A DNA stretch of 64,000 nucleotides. Origin: Polydactylus sextarius. Taxonomy: Eukaryota > Chordata > Actinopteri > Polynemidae. A program made the translations under genes and the position numbers. This document shows, in pieces, positions 1-11,551 of this stretch (position 1 is the first letter of the stretch; each line of letters begins with the position of its first letter). A model generated the notes under the pieces. It was given only the letters and a program-made list of their open reading frames with translations, searched no databases and was not told the origin of the DNA. The DNA is taken from positions 14,620,679-14,684,678 of the forward strand of contig CM028923.1 of assembly GCA_016801845.1 (NCBI GenBank), in the 5' to 3' direction.

Positions 1-235
1 CTATCATCATCCTCATCATCCTCTTCATCCTCATCTTTATCATCATGCTCCTCCACCACCTTCTCCTCCCCTTCCTCGTCTTCATTTCGTCATTCGTGGA
101 TGAGCTCCAACTCGCCTCACAGTAACTTTGGTCACTCGAACCACACAGTCAGTTCAACAGCCTCCAACACAAACAGCAACTTCCTGGACTTCACAGGACG
201 ACACAGCAGCGCACTGGGAGGAGCCTCCATCACAG
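1..235 (+). CDS. cnot4: cnot4 coding exon, third from the end (left edge may be cut)
   Basis: The frame starting at base 1 is open to the splice donor CACAG|GTAAG and ends one base into a codon (phase 1). It encodes a Ser-rich start of about 20 codons (mostly TCA and TCC) and then a Ser/His/Asn-rich stretch including SSNSPHSNFGHSNHTVSS and NSNFLDFTGRHSSALGG. The phase and composition join it to the next exon, which is clearly CNOT4. CNOT4/NOT4 is the RING E3 ubiquitin ligase of the CCR4-NOT complex, acting in mRNA decay and ribosome-associated quality control; its RING and RRM domains are N-terminal and lie before this window. This exon belongs to the low-complexity C-terminal tail. The upstream acceptor is not visible. 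A possible acceptor inside the piece (CACAG at 118-122) would make bases 1-122 intronic, but the frame there is open and compositionally continuous, so I prefer exon. Whether this is the a or b teleost paralogue cannot be told. Confidence 0.72.
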
Positions 236-3200
236 GTAAGACTGAGGCACGATTAATGTTAAAACGATGAAAAACTTTTTTGACTCCTTTTGATTACTGA
301 CACTGTTGGACTTCCACGATGCCTTCAAGGCATGGAAACAATGTAGTTAAAATTCATATTTATTCATTTCTCACCTCTTGGTGTGAAGACAAAGTCAACG
401 TTATCATAAATATTCTGCCACATACACATACACAATGTTATTAAAATGTGATTTTAATACTTTTACGTTTGTGGAAAGTAGAATATAATGTCACGGGGGT
501 TAGTGAGACATCAGTTATATGAAATGGAAAAAAAAAAACGTGTTCATCCGAATTGCAGGTTTATTTATTTAGAAATAAATACATTGATTAATTTCTCAGT
601 ATTTTGCAACAGTGAGGCTGTATTGTGTATTGTGTTATTGCACAATACACACACACGATGCAGCACTAACTGTGTAAATTGTGAATATTTAGCTGAGTCA
701 CATTATTCATTGGTAGTTTAGTTTAATGCTACAGACCTAAGTCAGTTCGTTTTTACTGAAGAAATCTTCTGTGTTTATGTATTTGAATAGTTCCCTGATG
801 AATAGAGACACACAGAGTCCAATGTATTGTCTTCTCTGTTTATGCAGAATAATATGACATCATTTTAGTGCACTGCATTGTGGGTAAACAAATGTTCATT
901 TATTGATCACTTGGTGGCAGCACATCATTTACTGTGGCGTTACTGTATCATGGCAAACCCAAGTAGATGGTTAGAAAGCAGCCGTGACCAAAAAAACAGG
1001 CCTAGTCTCTTCTCTGCTGTTTTAATTGTCTCTCAACACCTGCTGAAAAATTTCCTCTCTGTGGTTTGAGATGAGAAAACAGATGGTGGAGTCTAGAAAG
1101 TGTGGCGCAGCTGGGCAGCAGCTACAGGGAATCGACTGGTGTACGCTTGATATATCACAGTTTATTATAATGTTGTCATGATTTTTCATTTTTAGTTAGT
1201 AATAGTATCTAAAGTAGTGGTATTCTCTTACATTTATAGACTAAATCCTAGACTAACCTAATAATAAGTTATTTGTCTTCATTCATTCTTCTGTGTGATT
1301 TGTTTAATTAATTTCATATCTTATTTAGTTTTAGTCTAACAAAGGTTTTACTAGTTTTACCTCCAGCGCTTAGGGGAGTGTGTTATATGACTGGAATCAG
1401 ATGTGTGTCTGATCAACACTAATGAAAGGAGATATAATTCATATAATTCATGAATTTAGTTTTTAAGTTTAAGTTGCAGGATGAGTAATGGAGTAGAATC
1501 AGTAGTTTCTGTGACATGACCTCTGCTAACACACGTGAAATGATTCTGTGCCTGAATCAGTAACATCATCTTGAAGAGTACAACACCATTTCCTCCAGTG
1601 CCGTTGAATACCATTTCAGTTTTATTGCAAAAATCCCTGAACAATTAAATATTCTGAAGTCTTTGTGTCAACAATTAGTTTGAAACTATCCCCTGTGAAA
1701 AACTGTCACCACCGAATCACTTTGCTTGAGTGCTTCTTCCTCATGTTTATCCAGGAACCCTGTGTGTGTCTGTGGCCTCCTGCTCAGCTCGTTCCCCATC
1801 ACTCAAATCACATCTCCCTGTTGACGTGAATCTGAACTTTTTAGTTTAATTTAAAACATTCAGACTTCTAAGATTACGTTCAGATCTGTTGTATTCTTTT
1901 ATTCTTTGTTGATAAAGAGTTATTATTAGCTCGTTAACGTGGGTTAATTGCTGTAGCATATCAACAGACTGAGAACAAAAATCCCCTGGGACCAGTCAGC
2001 ACCCTGGTAGTGGGCAAATAGTGACGTAGTAAGAGCTGGCAAAGACACTGATGGGACCGGAAAACACTCAAGTGTAAGGGTGTTTTTATGGCCGCGTTAC
2101 TGATGGAGCTGCCTGTTCCGTTGTGCTCTGATCTAATAGCTTTTTCAGAGAAGGAAATTTAAGAGGTTCACTTTCAGCTACTTATTTATATCATACTTGA
2201 CTGCGTTACCTTGCTATGACAATGATGTGTGGGTGGTCACTGTCTAATAACTTTGTACTTTTCTCTGCCTGATGGTATTTTGACAAAAACATGAGCCTGC
2301 GTTTTTTCTTTTAAGTTTCAGATAGAAACTTAATAAAAGATAAAAACCAGCTTTGGCTGTGTGATATTATTAGCTGTATCTAGCTAGCTAGTTTTCAGAA
2401 CAATATTCAAGAAAACAAAAGCATGCATCGTGAGAAATGAAAATGAGAGAGAAAATGAGACAGAGGTTTAAATAGCATATTTGACTTAAAAGATGAGGAC
2501 GAACCAACAAGTGGATCTGTAACAAGCCGAGCTGTGGTTGTGCGTGAACGTAAATCCAATAAAGAGCAGGATGGAATCACTGATGTGTTAAAAACCAACA
2601 GAGAACTGATGTTTACACAGACACTGACTTTTTACATGTGGAGGCAGCAGTGCAACAGCAAGGCACTTGTATAGATTGTTAAATAATTAGCCTGGGAATC
2701 GACCTATTTCATACAACCAATAATAAAAGAAAGTGGACAGGGCAACGTGTACTGAGTTTCAGTGATCTCTCATAAATAATGAATCAGAAATGATCAGACT
2801 GAAGTTAAGATAATCGTGGTTAAGTGAAACTCAGTCTGACAGCAGCGATGACAGATATCTGTTCATTTAGTGGTAAATAGTTCCACCCTGTAAAGTAGTG
2901 ACACTGAGAAAAAAAAAAGTGATTTTTAAGGCAGATCTCAGTCTCATGAATAAAACAAGACAACACTTGTTTATCTGAGGATGCAAATGGCAACATAGGT
3001 GATGATGTTAATACCAGTCATGCTTCCCTGCCTGACATCCTGATAAGAATGGAAAAGGGGGCCTGGTGAGGTCTAAGCAAGGATCACAGGGGAATAATAC
3101 TGAGGGCGGATTGTTTCTTTTTAATCACTCATGTTTTCAGGGTCACTTGTCATCAGTGTTAAATTGAAGAGCTTTAATATAATGAGCGTAATCTTCCTTA

Positions 3201-3659
3201 GACTTAATGCTTGAAGTAATGGCTGTTGTAACATAATCTTAAAATGTATAGTGATAAATAATACTTATGGGACCAATCTGTGGGGGTAAATGAGTAAGTC
3301 GACTAACAGTCGTCTTGTCAATTAGTATTTAGTATTCATAGAACCATGGTAACTGGAAACGCCGTCCTGGTCTGAGGCCAGTTGTCTCATTAGACGCAGC
3401 TCTAAATGATTCCACCTAACAACCAGAGCACATTCATACTGCCGTTGGAAAAAAAAACATGACAGATGAATAATTAGTCCACTGCTGCAGCCTCTCTGGT
3501 CTCCAGGACTTTATAACATCGGTATAAGCCACCCCACCAGAGGGTGCAATTTTTCCCTGATCTATCAGACAGCAAGCAAAAGTACAGATAAATAACGACC
3601 ACAGTTCTAACCAACCCTGTCTTCGGTTTTTGGTTTCCTCTCTTCCTGTCTTCATGCAG
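236..3659 (+). other. cnot4: cnot4 intron
   Basis: This stretch lies between the GTAAG donor at 236 and the TTCATGCAG acceptor ending at 3659. It is AT-rich with many stops in every frame. The short open frames in it (for example on the - strand around 2407-2598) resemble nothing I know. I see short A tracts but no recognisable transposon, RNA gene or conserved-looking block. Confidence 0.75.
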
Positions 3660-3887
3660 ACAACAGCAGCCGTGCAGAGAGTATAAATGTGAAAGAGTGG
3701 CAGGACGGTCTCAGAGCGCTGTTACCCAACATCAACATCAACTTTGGAGGTTTGCCCAAATCCTCTTCATCATCCTCGTCCTTGTCCAGCGTCCACCACA
3801 TAGGAGCACCGGGGATTTCTGGGAGTGTTTCTCACAACCTGCGCTGGGACGGTACAGCAAGATGGACGGACCCAGCCATCATCACAG
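3660..3887 (+). CDS. cnot4: cnot4 coding exon, penultimate, phase 1 to phase 1
   Basis: The exon starts after TTCATGCAG and ends at ATCACAG|GTAGAG. It is 228 nt (76 codons) and both boundaries are phase 1, so it can be included or skipped without changing frame. The product contains SINVKEWQDGLRALLPNINI followed by a glycine and serine-run segment, and ends TARWTDPAIITG. I recognise the EWQDGLRALLPNININFGG and WTDPAIITG blocks as the C-terminal part of vertebrate CNOT4. The run of about ten serines after GGLPK (about 3757-3789) is a second serine expansion after the one at the window start. The region is predicted disordered apart from the short EWQDGLRALLPNI block, which looks able to form an amphipathic helix. 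Metazoan NOT4 is reported to contact the CNOT9/CAF40 subunit through a short C-terminal motif; I cannot say whether this block is that motif. Confidence 0.93.
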
Positions 3888-4654
3888 GTAGAGGTAGCTG
3901 TTATCAAACATTTTCTTACTTTGGGGTGGGTGAAGGGTCAGACCAATCAAAAAACAGCTTCAGCTCCTTACACTTGTTTATAACTACTGAATGGGTTAGA
4001 ATCAATGATTTTTTTCTTTAGTTTGATGTAAATAAAGACTTTTTGTAGATCAGCAGCTTTGGAGGTATGTTGAACTAAAACAGTGTGTTGGAAGAGTACA
4101 TGTGCACAAAAAAAAAACAAAAAACAAACAAACAAACAAAATGGTAACGAGCCCCAAAAGTGTTGTGTAAAAGTGTTGTGCTCTGCCCAAAACACACAGG
4201 TGGTTAATTCAACGTCAATACAGCCATCAGTCAGACTAGTTAAGTTGCTTGAGGTGAAACAGACTCAGTATATTGTGGAAAATTGATGCCGACTTTTCTC
4301 AATCATCATCTGCCACATTTTTGTATCACCCCAGCATCTCATCTCGGCTGCTGCAGTGGCTCCACAGCCGACCACCAGTGTCAGTAGCACAAGGTCCGAG
4401 GGTGAAGAATGTGATGATAAAATATTGAGCAGAAAAGTTTCCTCTGTCCCCAAACTGGTCTCGGGTTGTGCATATGCAAAGATTTCAAATGAGACCTAAG
4501 GTCACAGGAAATACCTGTGACCTGAAGCTTTCCACAGCAACAGTGTTATGCTGAGTGTGTGGAGATTTTTTCAGCATGTTAATGCTAATATGAACAATGG
4601 CAAAGATACACACTGTTTGGTCTATGTGTTTGAGGTTAGAGTAACTAGACAGAT

Positions 4655-4805
4655 CAGAGATTAGACACTGACCAACACTTTATTAGCATCATTCTTGAGT
4701 TTTATGACTTTACTCTCAAAAGAAGTCTCAGTTCTCGATTGCATCAATTCCAAAATATATAGAGACATTCTGCTCTATATGGATACCGTTACTTTGCATC
4801 ATTTC
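4655..4805 (-). mobile_element. Tc1-like DNA transposon fragment, terminal end (copy A)
   Basis: The piece begins with ATTAGACACTGACC and continues with a CACTTTATTAG block typical of the terminal repeat of a common fish Tc1-like element. It then reads on into the antisense of the transposase 3' end (CTCAGTTCTCGATTGCATCAAT, decayed). The same succession recurs at about 5935-6090 in the same orientation, beginning ATTAGACACTCAC. It covers only the first 130-150 bases of the element and stops before the LINE sequence that follows. Confidence 0.55.
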
Positions 4806-4889
4806 TGCAGATATTTTTGAGTCATGGGTCCATCTTCATAGAGACTTATGAATAAATAAAAAATAAATACATTTTATGTATATTGTACT

Positions 4890-5930
4890 TTATATTACAA
4901 AATGGGATAAAAGAGTCAATAAAATGCTAATTAGCAAAAGGCTTCTTTAAAAAGAAAGGTTTTCAAGTTTCATTTAAAAACATCTAAAGACTGTTGGTCT
5001 CTCAGGTGGTCTGGTAGGGGGTTCCACAGTCTTGGGGCAGCAACTGAAAAGGCCCGATCACGCACACTGTGAAGCTTAGTTCTGGGTACTTGGAGGGTGT
5101 TTGTGGTTGCAGAATGGAGGGTGAGTGAGGAGGTGTGAGGGGTGAGGAGTTCCTGTAGATAAAGGGGGGCATATACATGAATGCACTGGTGGGTGAGGAG
5201 GGAGACCTTCTATCCTGACTGGGACAGGGAACCAGTGAAGGGTTTTCAGGATGAGGGTGATCAGGATCCTGGCAGCATGTTGGACGGAGTTTGGCACCCT
5301 CAGGTCAGGATGAGGTCTGGCAGCATGTTTGATGGGTGTCAAAAGCAATGAGGGTTTTTAAGGTGGTAGAATGAGGTCTTACATGGTGATGCTGGAGGAG
5401 CGGAGCTGATGTGACATGCCAAAGAGAATGGCTTCTGTTGAACTGTTCAGCTGAAGAAAATGTAGCTTCATCCATGCCTCTGTCTCCTCCAGGCAGGTGG
5501 TCAGTGTAGATGCTGGTAGGGGAGCAGAGGAGGTAAAGTGCAGTGTACAGTGGAAGGATATCCCATGTCTGCTGATGATATTGCTGAGAGGGAGCATGTA
5601 GATAGTGAAGAGGGTGGGGCCTAGCACAGAGCCCTGAGGGACACTGCAGGTGACGCTGTGAGTGTGAGATTTTGAATTGCCCAGGGCGACATGCTCAGTT
5701 CTGTTGGTGAGGTATGACATGAACCAGTTATGGGTATTTCCTGAGAGTCCAATAGTGTATGCAGGCGGTAAAGGAAGATGTTGTGGTCAACTGTGTCAAA
5801 TGCTGCTGTTAGGTCCAGGGGGATGAGTAGGGATGGGGAACCATTATCTGCTGCCATCAAGAGGCAGATGAAGATGGAAGTCTGCAGGTTTAAGGTTCTG
5901 TGTGCCTGCATTAGGGCAGAGGATGAACCA
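4890..5930 (-). mobile_element. L2-type LINE fragment, reverse transcriptase C-terminal half, decayed
   Basis: Read on the - strand, broken frames give reverse-transcriptase motifs in order: LDLTAAFDTVDHNI (about 5818-5777), a SYLTNRTEHVALGN block (about 5717-5675), VPQGSVLGP (about 5642-5616), and MLPLSNIISRHGISFHC (about 5597-5547). C-terminal blocks resembling VQHAARILI and LHWFPVPVRIE follow (about 5290-5200). The order and wording match L2/CR1-related LINEs of fish. There is a frame change near 5720. The box that should follow FHC, with the two catalytic aspartates, is absent: the frame goes directly from FHC to a TLHFTSS-like segment, so a short in-frame deletion removed the active site. 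Only the 3' part is present, as expected for 5'-truncated LINEs. The copy is inactive. Confidence 0.8.
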
Positions 5931-5934
5931 GATG

Positions 5935-6400
5935 ATGATCAGAGAGATTAGACACTCACATTTTACCAGCACCATACTTGAGTTTTGTTTGGAGCCTTTG
6001 CTCTAAAAATAATCTCAGTTCTTCATATCATTGATTCCAAAAGATTTTGGAGACACTCTTTTGACAGTCTGCTCCATGTTGACAACATAACATCAAATCA
6101 TTTCAACGGATTTTGGCAGCACAGACTGCTGTTTTGCCACATCACAAAGGTGTTCACTGAATCAAACTGAATTCAGATCTGGAGACTCAACTCGCTGTCA
6201 TGTTTATGGGTTTTTTGTTTCATGACATGGAGCATTATCCTACAAGAAAAAGCCATTAGAAGATGGTAAACTGTGGCCATGAACAAGATAGGGTATCTGA
6301 CAGGCTGTGGTGTTCAAAACATGATTGATTGGTTTTAAAAGCCATGAAATCCTCCTCCGCACCATTATACCATAGTGCCCTGGACTGTTGACTCCATGTA
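5935..6400 (-). mobile_element. Tc1-like DNA transposon fragment, terminal repeat plus transposase 3' half (copy B)
   Basis: The + strand begins ATTAGACACTCAC and proceeds through segments I recognise as the antisense of a widespread fish Tc1 transposase. These are CACATCACAAAGGTGTTC (about 6138), GAGATCTGG-like sequence near 6175, CATGACATGGAGCATTATCC (about 6221-6240, antisense of the Gln-Asp-Asn-Ala region), and CCATTAGAAGATGG (about 6251). It fades out near 6400 at the equivalent of the middle of the transposase. The frame is broken by stops and indels. It is in the same orientation as copy A, with the LINE fragment lying between them. Confidence 0.7.
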
Positions 6401-6456
6401 TTACTGCGGCATCTGTGATTAAAGTAGTTATCTTTGTGTTATGTTGTTGTCTGCAG

Positions 6457-6740
6457 GGATCCCGGCCTCCAGTGGTAACAGTCTGGACACTCAAGACGAC
6501 AGTCCTCCACACTGGCTCAAGTCCTTGCAGACGCTCACAGAAATGGACGCCCCGCCCGGCTTCACGTCACAGAACGGCCCCTCATTGAGCCAGCACGCCC
6601 CTCACAGAGCTGTCTGGGCACAGCACCCGACCCCCACCAGCCAGTTCCACTCTCCACCGCCAGGTTTCCAGACGGCGTTCAGAGCCCCAACACAGAATCA
6701 GACAGACCTGCTACAGAGTGCTGCCATCAACCGCCACTAG
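6457..6740 (+). CDS. cnot4: cnot4 last coding exon and stop
   Basis: The exon starts after TTGTTGTCTGCAG in phase 1 (the joined codon is Gly) and runs 284 nt to TAG at 6738-6740. It encodes 93 residues after the junction codon, including GIPASSGNSLDTQDDSPPHW, LKSLQTLTEMD, FHSPPPGFQTAFRAP and the C-terminus TDLLQSAAINRH. These blocks match the C-terminal end of vertebrate CNOT4, whose human form also ends in a short TDLLQS...RH tail. The HWLKSLQTLTEMD block is the most strongly preserved and looks helical. The rest is Pro/Ser/His-rich and probably disordered. Because the Tc1-derived part of the preceding intron ends just upstream, this exon is the one most exposed to transposon-driven splicing changes. 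Confidence 0.95.
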
Positions 6741-8600
6741 AGACTGTTAACACACACACATACACACCCTGAAATACACCCAATCAGCAGTTTAAGAGTA
6801 CAAAAACTATTAACAACTAATAAGATAACATCATGTTTTAATTTCTTCCTTCTCCAGATCTGCTGAGCTCTCATGTCTTGGTTTCTGAGTGGTTGCTAGT
6901 TGCTCCCCGAGCCCACACTGTCTGACAGATAACACAACCCAACTGCCAGGTGTTGCATTGCATTATGGCTACTGTAGACACCAATTTTTGCCAAAGAAAA
7001 ATGTGTGGAATAAAAAAAAAAAGACAATATCATTGGCTCTGTTGCCTTTTGATCCTTTGTATTTAAATTGCCCATCATGAGTCTGACAGTGTCATACAAG
7101 TGTGAGTCTAAGTCAGAGCGCTGAGTGAATTTACTCTCTGTCCCCACAGGACATCTGTTGTCCAAAGCCTCTGTATTGTATCAAAGGGTTGACAGTCGAC
7201 AGACGTCTGCATCAGGATGTCAAGTGTCTCAGCTCTGAGTTTGGTCAGCTCATTGTCAGCTGTCTTTAGAGACCTTGTCCCTTCATTCAACAGCTTAGAT
7301 ACTCGACTTGCATGACTGATGTGTCCCTGTACGTCTAAACTATTTGATTTCACTTGAATGAACAGATTTTTTTTTTTTTTTTTTTTTTGCCAGAGCAGAC
7401 AAAGGAAAAAAAAAAAACTCATTTTTTTCGGCTCATTTTTAAATATCAGTGGGAATAGCTGGGATCAGATACCCCCTCTCATTTTTTTTTTACAATGTCC
7501 TCTAATATGATTTACAATCAGGAAACCAAAATATAAGCCACACTGGTCAGTGTGTAGATGGATTGAAGCAGAGATCATGAAGGTCACTGGTCAACTGAGT
7601 TCTGAAACATTCAGTGGTGAGGCAGGTGAAGTCTTCAACTTGACATTATTGTTGGATGCTACTTGAAATGATGAAACCATATTTAGCTGACTAAGCCTCC
7701 CACTGGTCCAATGGGGCGATTGCTGCACGTGTTGGGGAAAACTATTAGTCATTTAAGGGCAAAGGCTTAAGAATTTACAGCAGCTCTTTACTAATTCACT
7801 ACTTCAATTTAGCAGAATAGATATAGATTATAACGCTATTTCTGTTTGTCTGAGGTGTTTATCAAGTTTAACCATGACGTCTGCAGGTTAATAGTCGTGA
7901 AGTCTTAAGAAAAACTCCTGCTGGCCACGTATTGTTAGAACAGCCTGGTTAGTAAGTAAATGTAATATATCAAGGACTATTATTTGTTATTGATCTAATA
8001 TAAGATTTTCAATATGCTGTATTTATGTATCTACCATCAAGACAATATAATAGTACAATATGACATGGTTCTGTATTAGCACCCACAGTCTATATATCAA
8101 TTCTCATATTTTGGTTTCCTAATTGTAAATCGTATTATTGTTTTTTTTTGTTTTTTTTTTCTCCTAAAAAGAGCCAGAAACAACATAAGATCCCAAATGC
8201 AGGTACAAATCAAATAACTGAGTTTTTAACCAGACTGGACTAGCTAGCTGGAAAGTCATGATTTAATCATTTATTCTCAAGACAAGTGACATTTTTCCCA
8301 CTTTTCCTGTTCTTTTTTTTCCTCCAGAAGATCAGTTGATTCCTAAGACAGTGTGTGCTGGGATGCTAGAGCCTCAGAGCAACTCAAACATTCAGTAACA
8401 CGAGGTGTACATCATGTACCATCCAAGAGCTTCAAATTTGACTGATCCTGACAACTTTCATTATTCAGTAGTGCTTTCCACTGATGCATCTAACATGTTT
8501 TCACAATTTAATCTGTTTAAGATGAATTGCTGAGGGGCTCAAAGCTCTAAATCTGGAATAAATAAGAAACTAAATGTTAAATAAAACAAAAACTATCAAG
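6741..8600 (+). other. cnot4 3' UTR and candidate polyadenylation signals
   Basis: Sequence after the cnot4 stop. AATAAA occurs at 7009-7014, directly followed by an A run and then a T-rich stretch. Two AATAAA hexamers sit close together at 8557-8562 and 8580-8585 and are followed by a T-rich region. Long T and A homopolymers lie at about 7368-7410. There is no coding sequence on either strand that I can support. The UTR end cannot be fixed without transcript data; the proximal signal gives a UTR of about 0.3 kb and the distal pair about 1.85 kb. Confidence 0.5.
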
Positions 8601-11550
8601 AGTATTGAGTTTGGTTCTTATTTTGCATCTTTTTTTCTGAAGTCTGCTCTTTTCTGCCAGTCCAAAATCAATTTGAAACTCTGGTCTGAATCGATTGTCT
8701 CTATTCATACGGGAAGTGGTTTTGTGTTCATTTGGTGTCATGTTTCCTGTCAGAACCAATTAGTGAAAGGATCTGATGGTGAGTAAATGTAAATGTAAAT
8801 GGTTTCCATCGAAGGCAAATTTCCTGTAAAAAACATTTGAAAGAACAGACCTCAGACCTGCTTTCACTGTGAGCCAATTAACTTTATCTGGCTGAGGAGG
8901 AAGCAGCTTGCAGATAATGTCAAGGAGGAATTAAGTGCTCATACTGTGGCGCTGTCACGCTTTCAACAACAAAAATGACTCCTCTACTTGGCTAATTGGC
9001 CAAGCAAGCTGATAACATCACTCAGGGTTTACCGACACTATTTAAAGGTCCAATATTTTATGCTTTTGCAGTTTTGTAATTTTTTTTGATTTTCATGTCA
9101 GTGTAGTTTTACTTCTCCCTCACACTCACACTTCTGATTTGTAAGAAATGCTTCATAATCAGAGGAAAGAGGAAATGGAATGTCACTTTTTGTAATATTC
9201 ATTAAGCAGACTCGTGCAGATTGAATTAATTGTTGGGTGGACTCATTTTTTTTAAGGCAGAAACTCATTTTAATATACAGTATAAGCAATGTATATTGCT
9301 AGCTAGTTTAGTGGCTGACTATATTTAGCAATATATACAGATTTATAAGATTTATTACAGTGCTATACTGACAAGAGACACAAGAGACACAGTTTTACCC
9401 ACTAGAACTAGGACAGTCTGCCAAATGAATTTAAAAATCTTAAAAATTATGTATGTAAATGAGAAAATATTGAAACTGAGTGGTGTGACACTTAGAACCT
9501 TATCATGAAGATACAAACCTCTGCATTACTCAAATAAGCTGAGGTGATCACAGGGATCGGTGCGTTTCCAGTTGAGCAGTTACTCTCTGCCACTCTCTAG
9601 TGGACAGAATGATGATTGCGACAGTGATAAGCACTCGTCTTTGCCTGTCATTCACTTTAATTTCTCATCTGAGGCAACACTTGTCGTGGCTCATCTTCTG
9701 TTGCTTGAGAGTCCATACTCATTTCCAATGGAGCATTTGGGTATGATGACTTGAGCAGCCGTCCACATAGTGGAATCTTGTGGAGGACGTCACCAAGCAC
9801 TTGCCCAGGGCACCACACCAGCTAGAACCGCCACTGTTCATATCAACGGTGAACCATCTGATTGGCTTTGTCTTGTTGGACTGTTCTGAGTTGGGGTTAG
9901 TCATGGGAAAAGCATGCAGCATGCTCTCATATGTGCCTCAAACGATAAGCACATAGAAGGGGGCTTCCCTCCCAGCTTTGTACAGATTCATCCTTACAAC
10001 ATCACCCCATCACCACACTCAGTCACTCATACAGTATGTGCTTTCATTTGTCCTACAGGAAGCCAGCATGACAGAAAAAGAAAACAAGCACATAAGGTGA
10101 ATTTTATGAATGTAAAGTGATACATTCCCCTCAACAACTTTACTTTAATGAGTAGGTACATTCTGTCACAAAACCATATTGCTATGTATCCTTGCATATA
10201 TTTAATTGGGTATATGGAAGTGATTATACAGAAAATACCTGCATTTACCCTTTCATTAGACTATTAACCTAAAACTTTAATCTCTTTGCACATTCCATTC
10301 ACCAGCACGACAAGCAACAGCATTAATAAAGACACTGATGATATTTATTTTGTTGTGATTTTACATTCCACAGTTGAACATTTTTTTTTTTTTTTTTTTT
10401 TCTCCTATTTTATGATCACTCAACAGACACATTGAGAATGTTAAAGGCTGATAGATCCATTTGTTTTCAGACTCTGTCTCTGGTGGAAGTTGCAGTATCT
10501 CCGTGTCTAAAACTTTGTCAGCTCTGGTTTGTCTGTCTTGGTCAGTTGACTCAGAAACAATGAAGTTTACAGTTATCTGTGACAAAGCTTTGTTTGGCCT
10601 TTTGTGTTGTTATGTAGTTGAGACAGTCTTTGTGAGAGTGTTTGGGTGAGTCATAGTTAAATCTGTCAGTCTGAGTCATTTCTGGAATGTCCATATTTTG
10701 TGCATCTCCGTAAACTCAGATTTTAGTACCTCTGACAGCAACAAGCCTAAAAAAAGAATTTAAATTCCTCTGTGAACAAAAAATGGATGCCTTTAAAAAT
10801 GTGTGGTCGCTGAGTGCGACTAATAGAGTCATAAAACGTAGTAAAAGTAGTGATCTTCTAGATTTCTTCTGCCTTATCCAAACCTGTGACGTGTTGGGTC
10901 GGGTTCAGGTTTGACTTTGATCAAATATAATTTCTGAAGTACTGGTCTGCATCCACGCATGTTACGTGTGACAGACAAATACGCAATCAAGAAAACATAG
11001 AGAAACAAAAAAAAGACTTGTAAAAAGTCTTTGTAGTTTTAACTGCCTGTGATGTCACTGAAATAAAAGTTTTGAATCTTAACAAATTGAAATAACCACC
11101 ACTGCTTGGTGTAGCTCAAAAAGAAAATCAGCTGTTCCAATAATGAACTTCAACTCTGGAAAAAGAAACCCATCTCTGTGGGTTTTGTGTAGCTACATTT
11201 TCTGTATAAAACAAACTTTGTAGCACTTTAACATCCATACTGTGGATGTGAGTCAAAGTACCATATAATATTGTTGGTTGGTTGTTGTATTAGTATGTAA
11301 CTCCTGGTCTTGGGTCAGTCCAGGATTGAAACCTTAAAGCAGGTCAGTAAAACAGAGTTAGGGTTCTATATTACTTACTGATTGTGCTTATAACTTGACT
11401 ATTCCTGACTCTTTTTTCATTTTTTTTGCTGCATATCTTGGTTTTTCCAAACTGCTAGCAGCAATAAGGGCTTGATACATGTTTATTATTTCAGTAAACA
11501 CTAATTTAACAGTTCATTTATAATGGTGATTTCATAATGTTATTATTTGA
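8601..11550. other. Intergenic or distal 3' UTR sequence, nothing recognised
   Basis: AT-rich sequence with a long T run near 10381-10401 and scattered AATAAA hexamers (for example near 10326 and 11061) that could serve the + strand. Short open frames such as 9560-9754 (+) and 9719-9922 (-) resemble no family I know. I see no RNA gene and no complete transposon. Confidence 0.6.
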
Positions 11551-11551
11551 T

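Larger units (their letters stand above)
3888..6456 (+). other. cnot4: cnot4 last intron, filled with old transposons
   Basis: The intron runs from GTAGAG at 3888 to the acceptor TTGTTGTCTGCAG ending at 6456. From about 4655 to 6400 it is almost entirely derived from a Tc1-like fragment, an L2-type LINE fragment on the - strand, and a second Tc1-like fragment (each listed separately). Bases 3888-4650 hold A-rich runs near 4110-4140 and nothing else I recognise. The transposon-derived sequence stops only about 50 bases before the final acceptor, so the branch point must sit in the remaining piece; a TGATTAA near 6416 is a candidate. Confidence 0.8.

Noticed and set aside
5076..5911. Three open - frames with reverse-transcriptase words taken as possible genes
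   Set aside because: They are parts of one dead LINE with a frame shift and a lost catalytic box.
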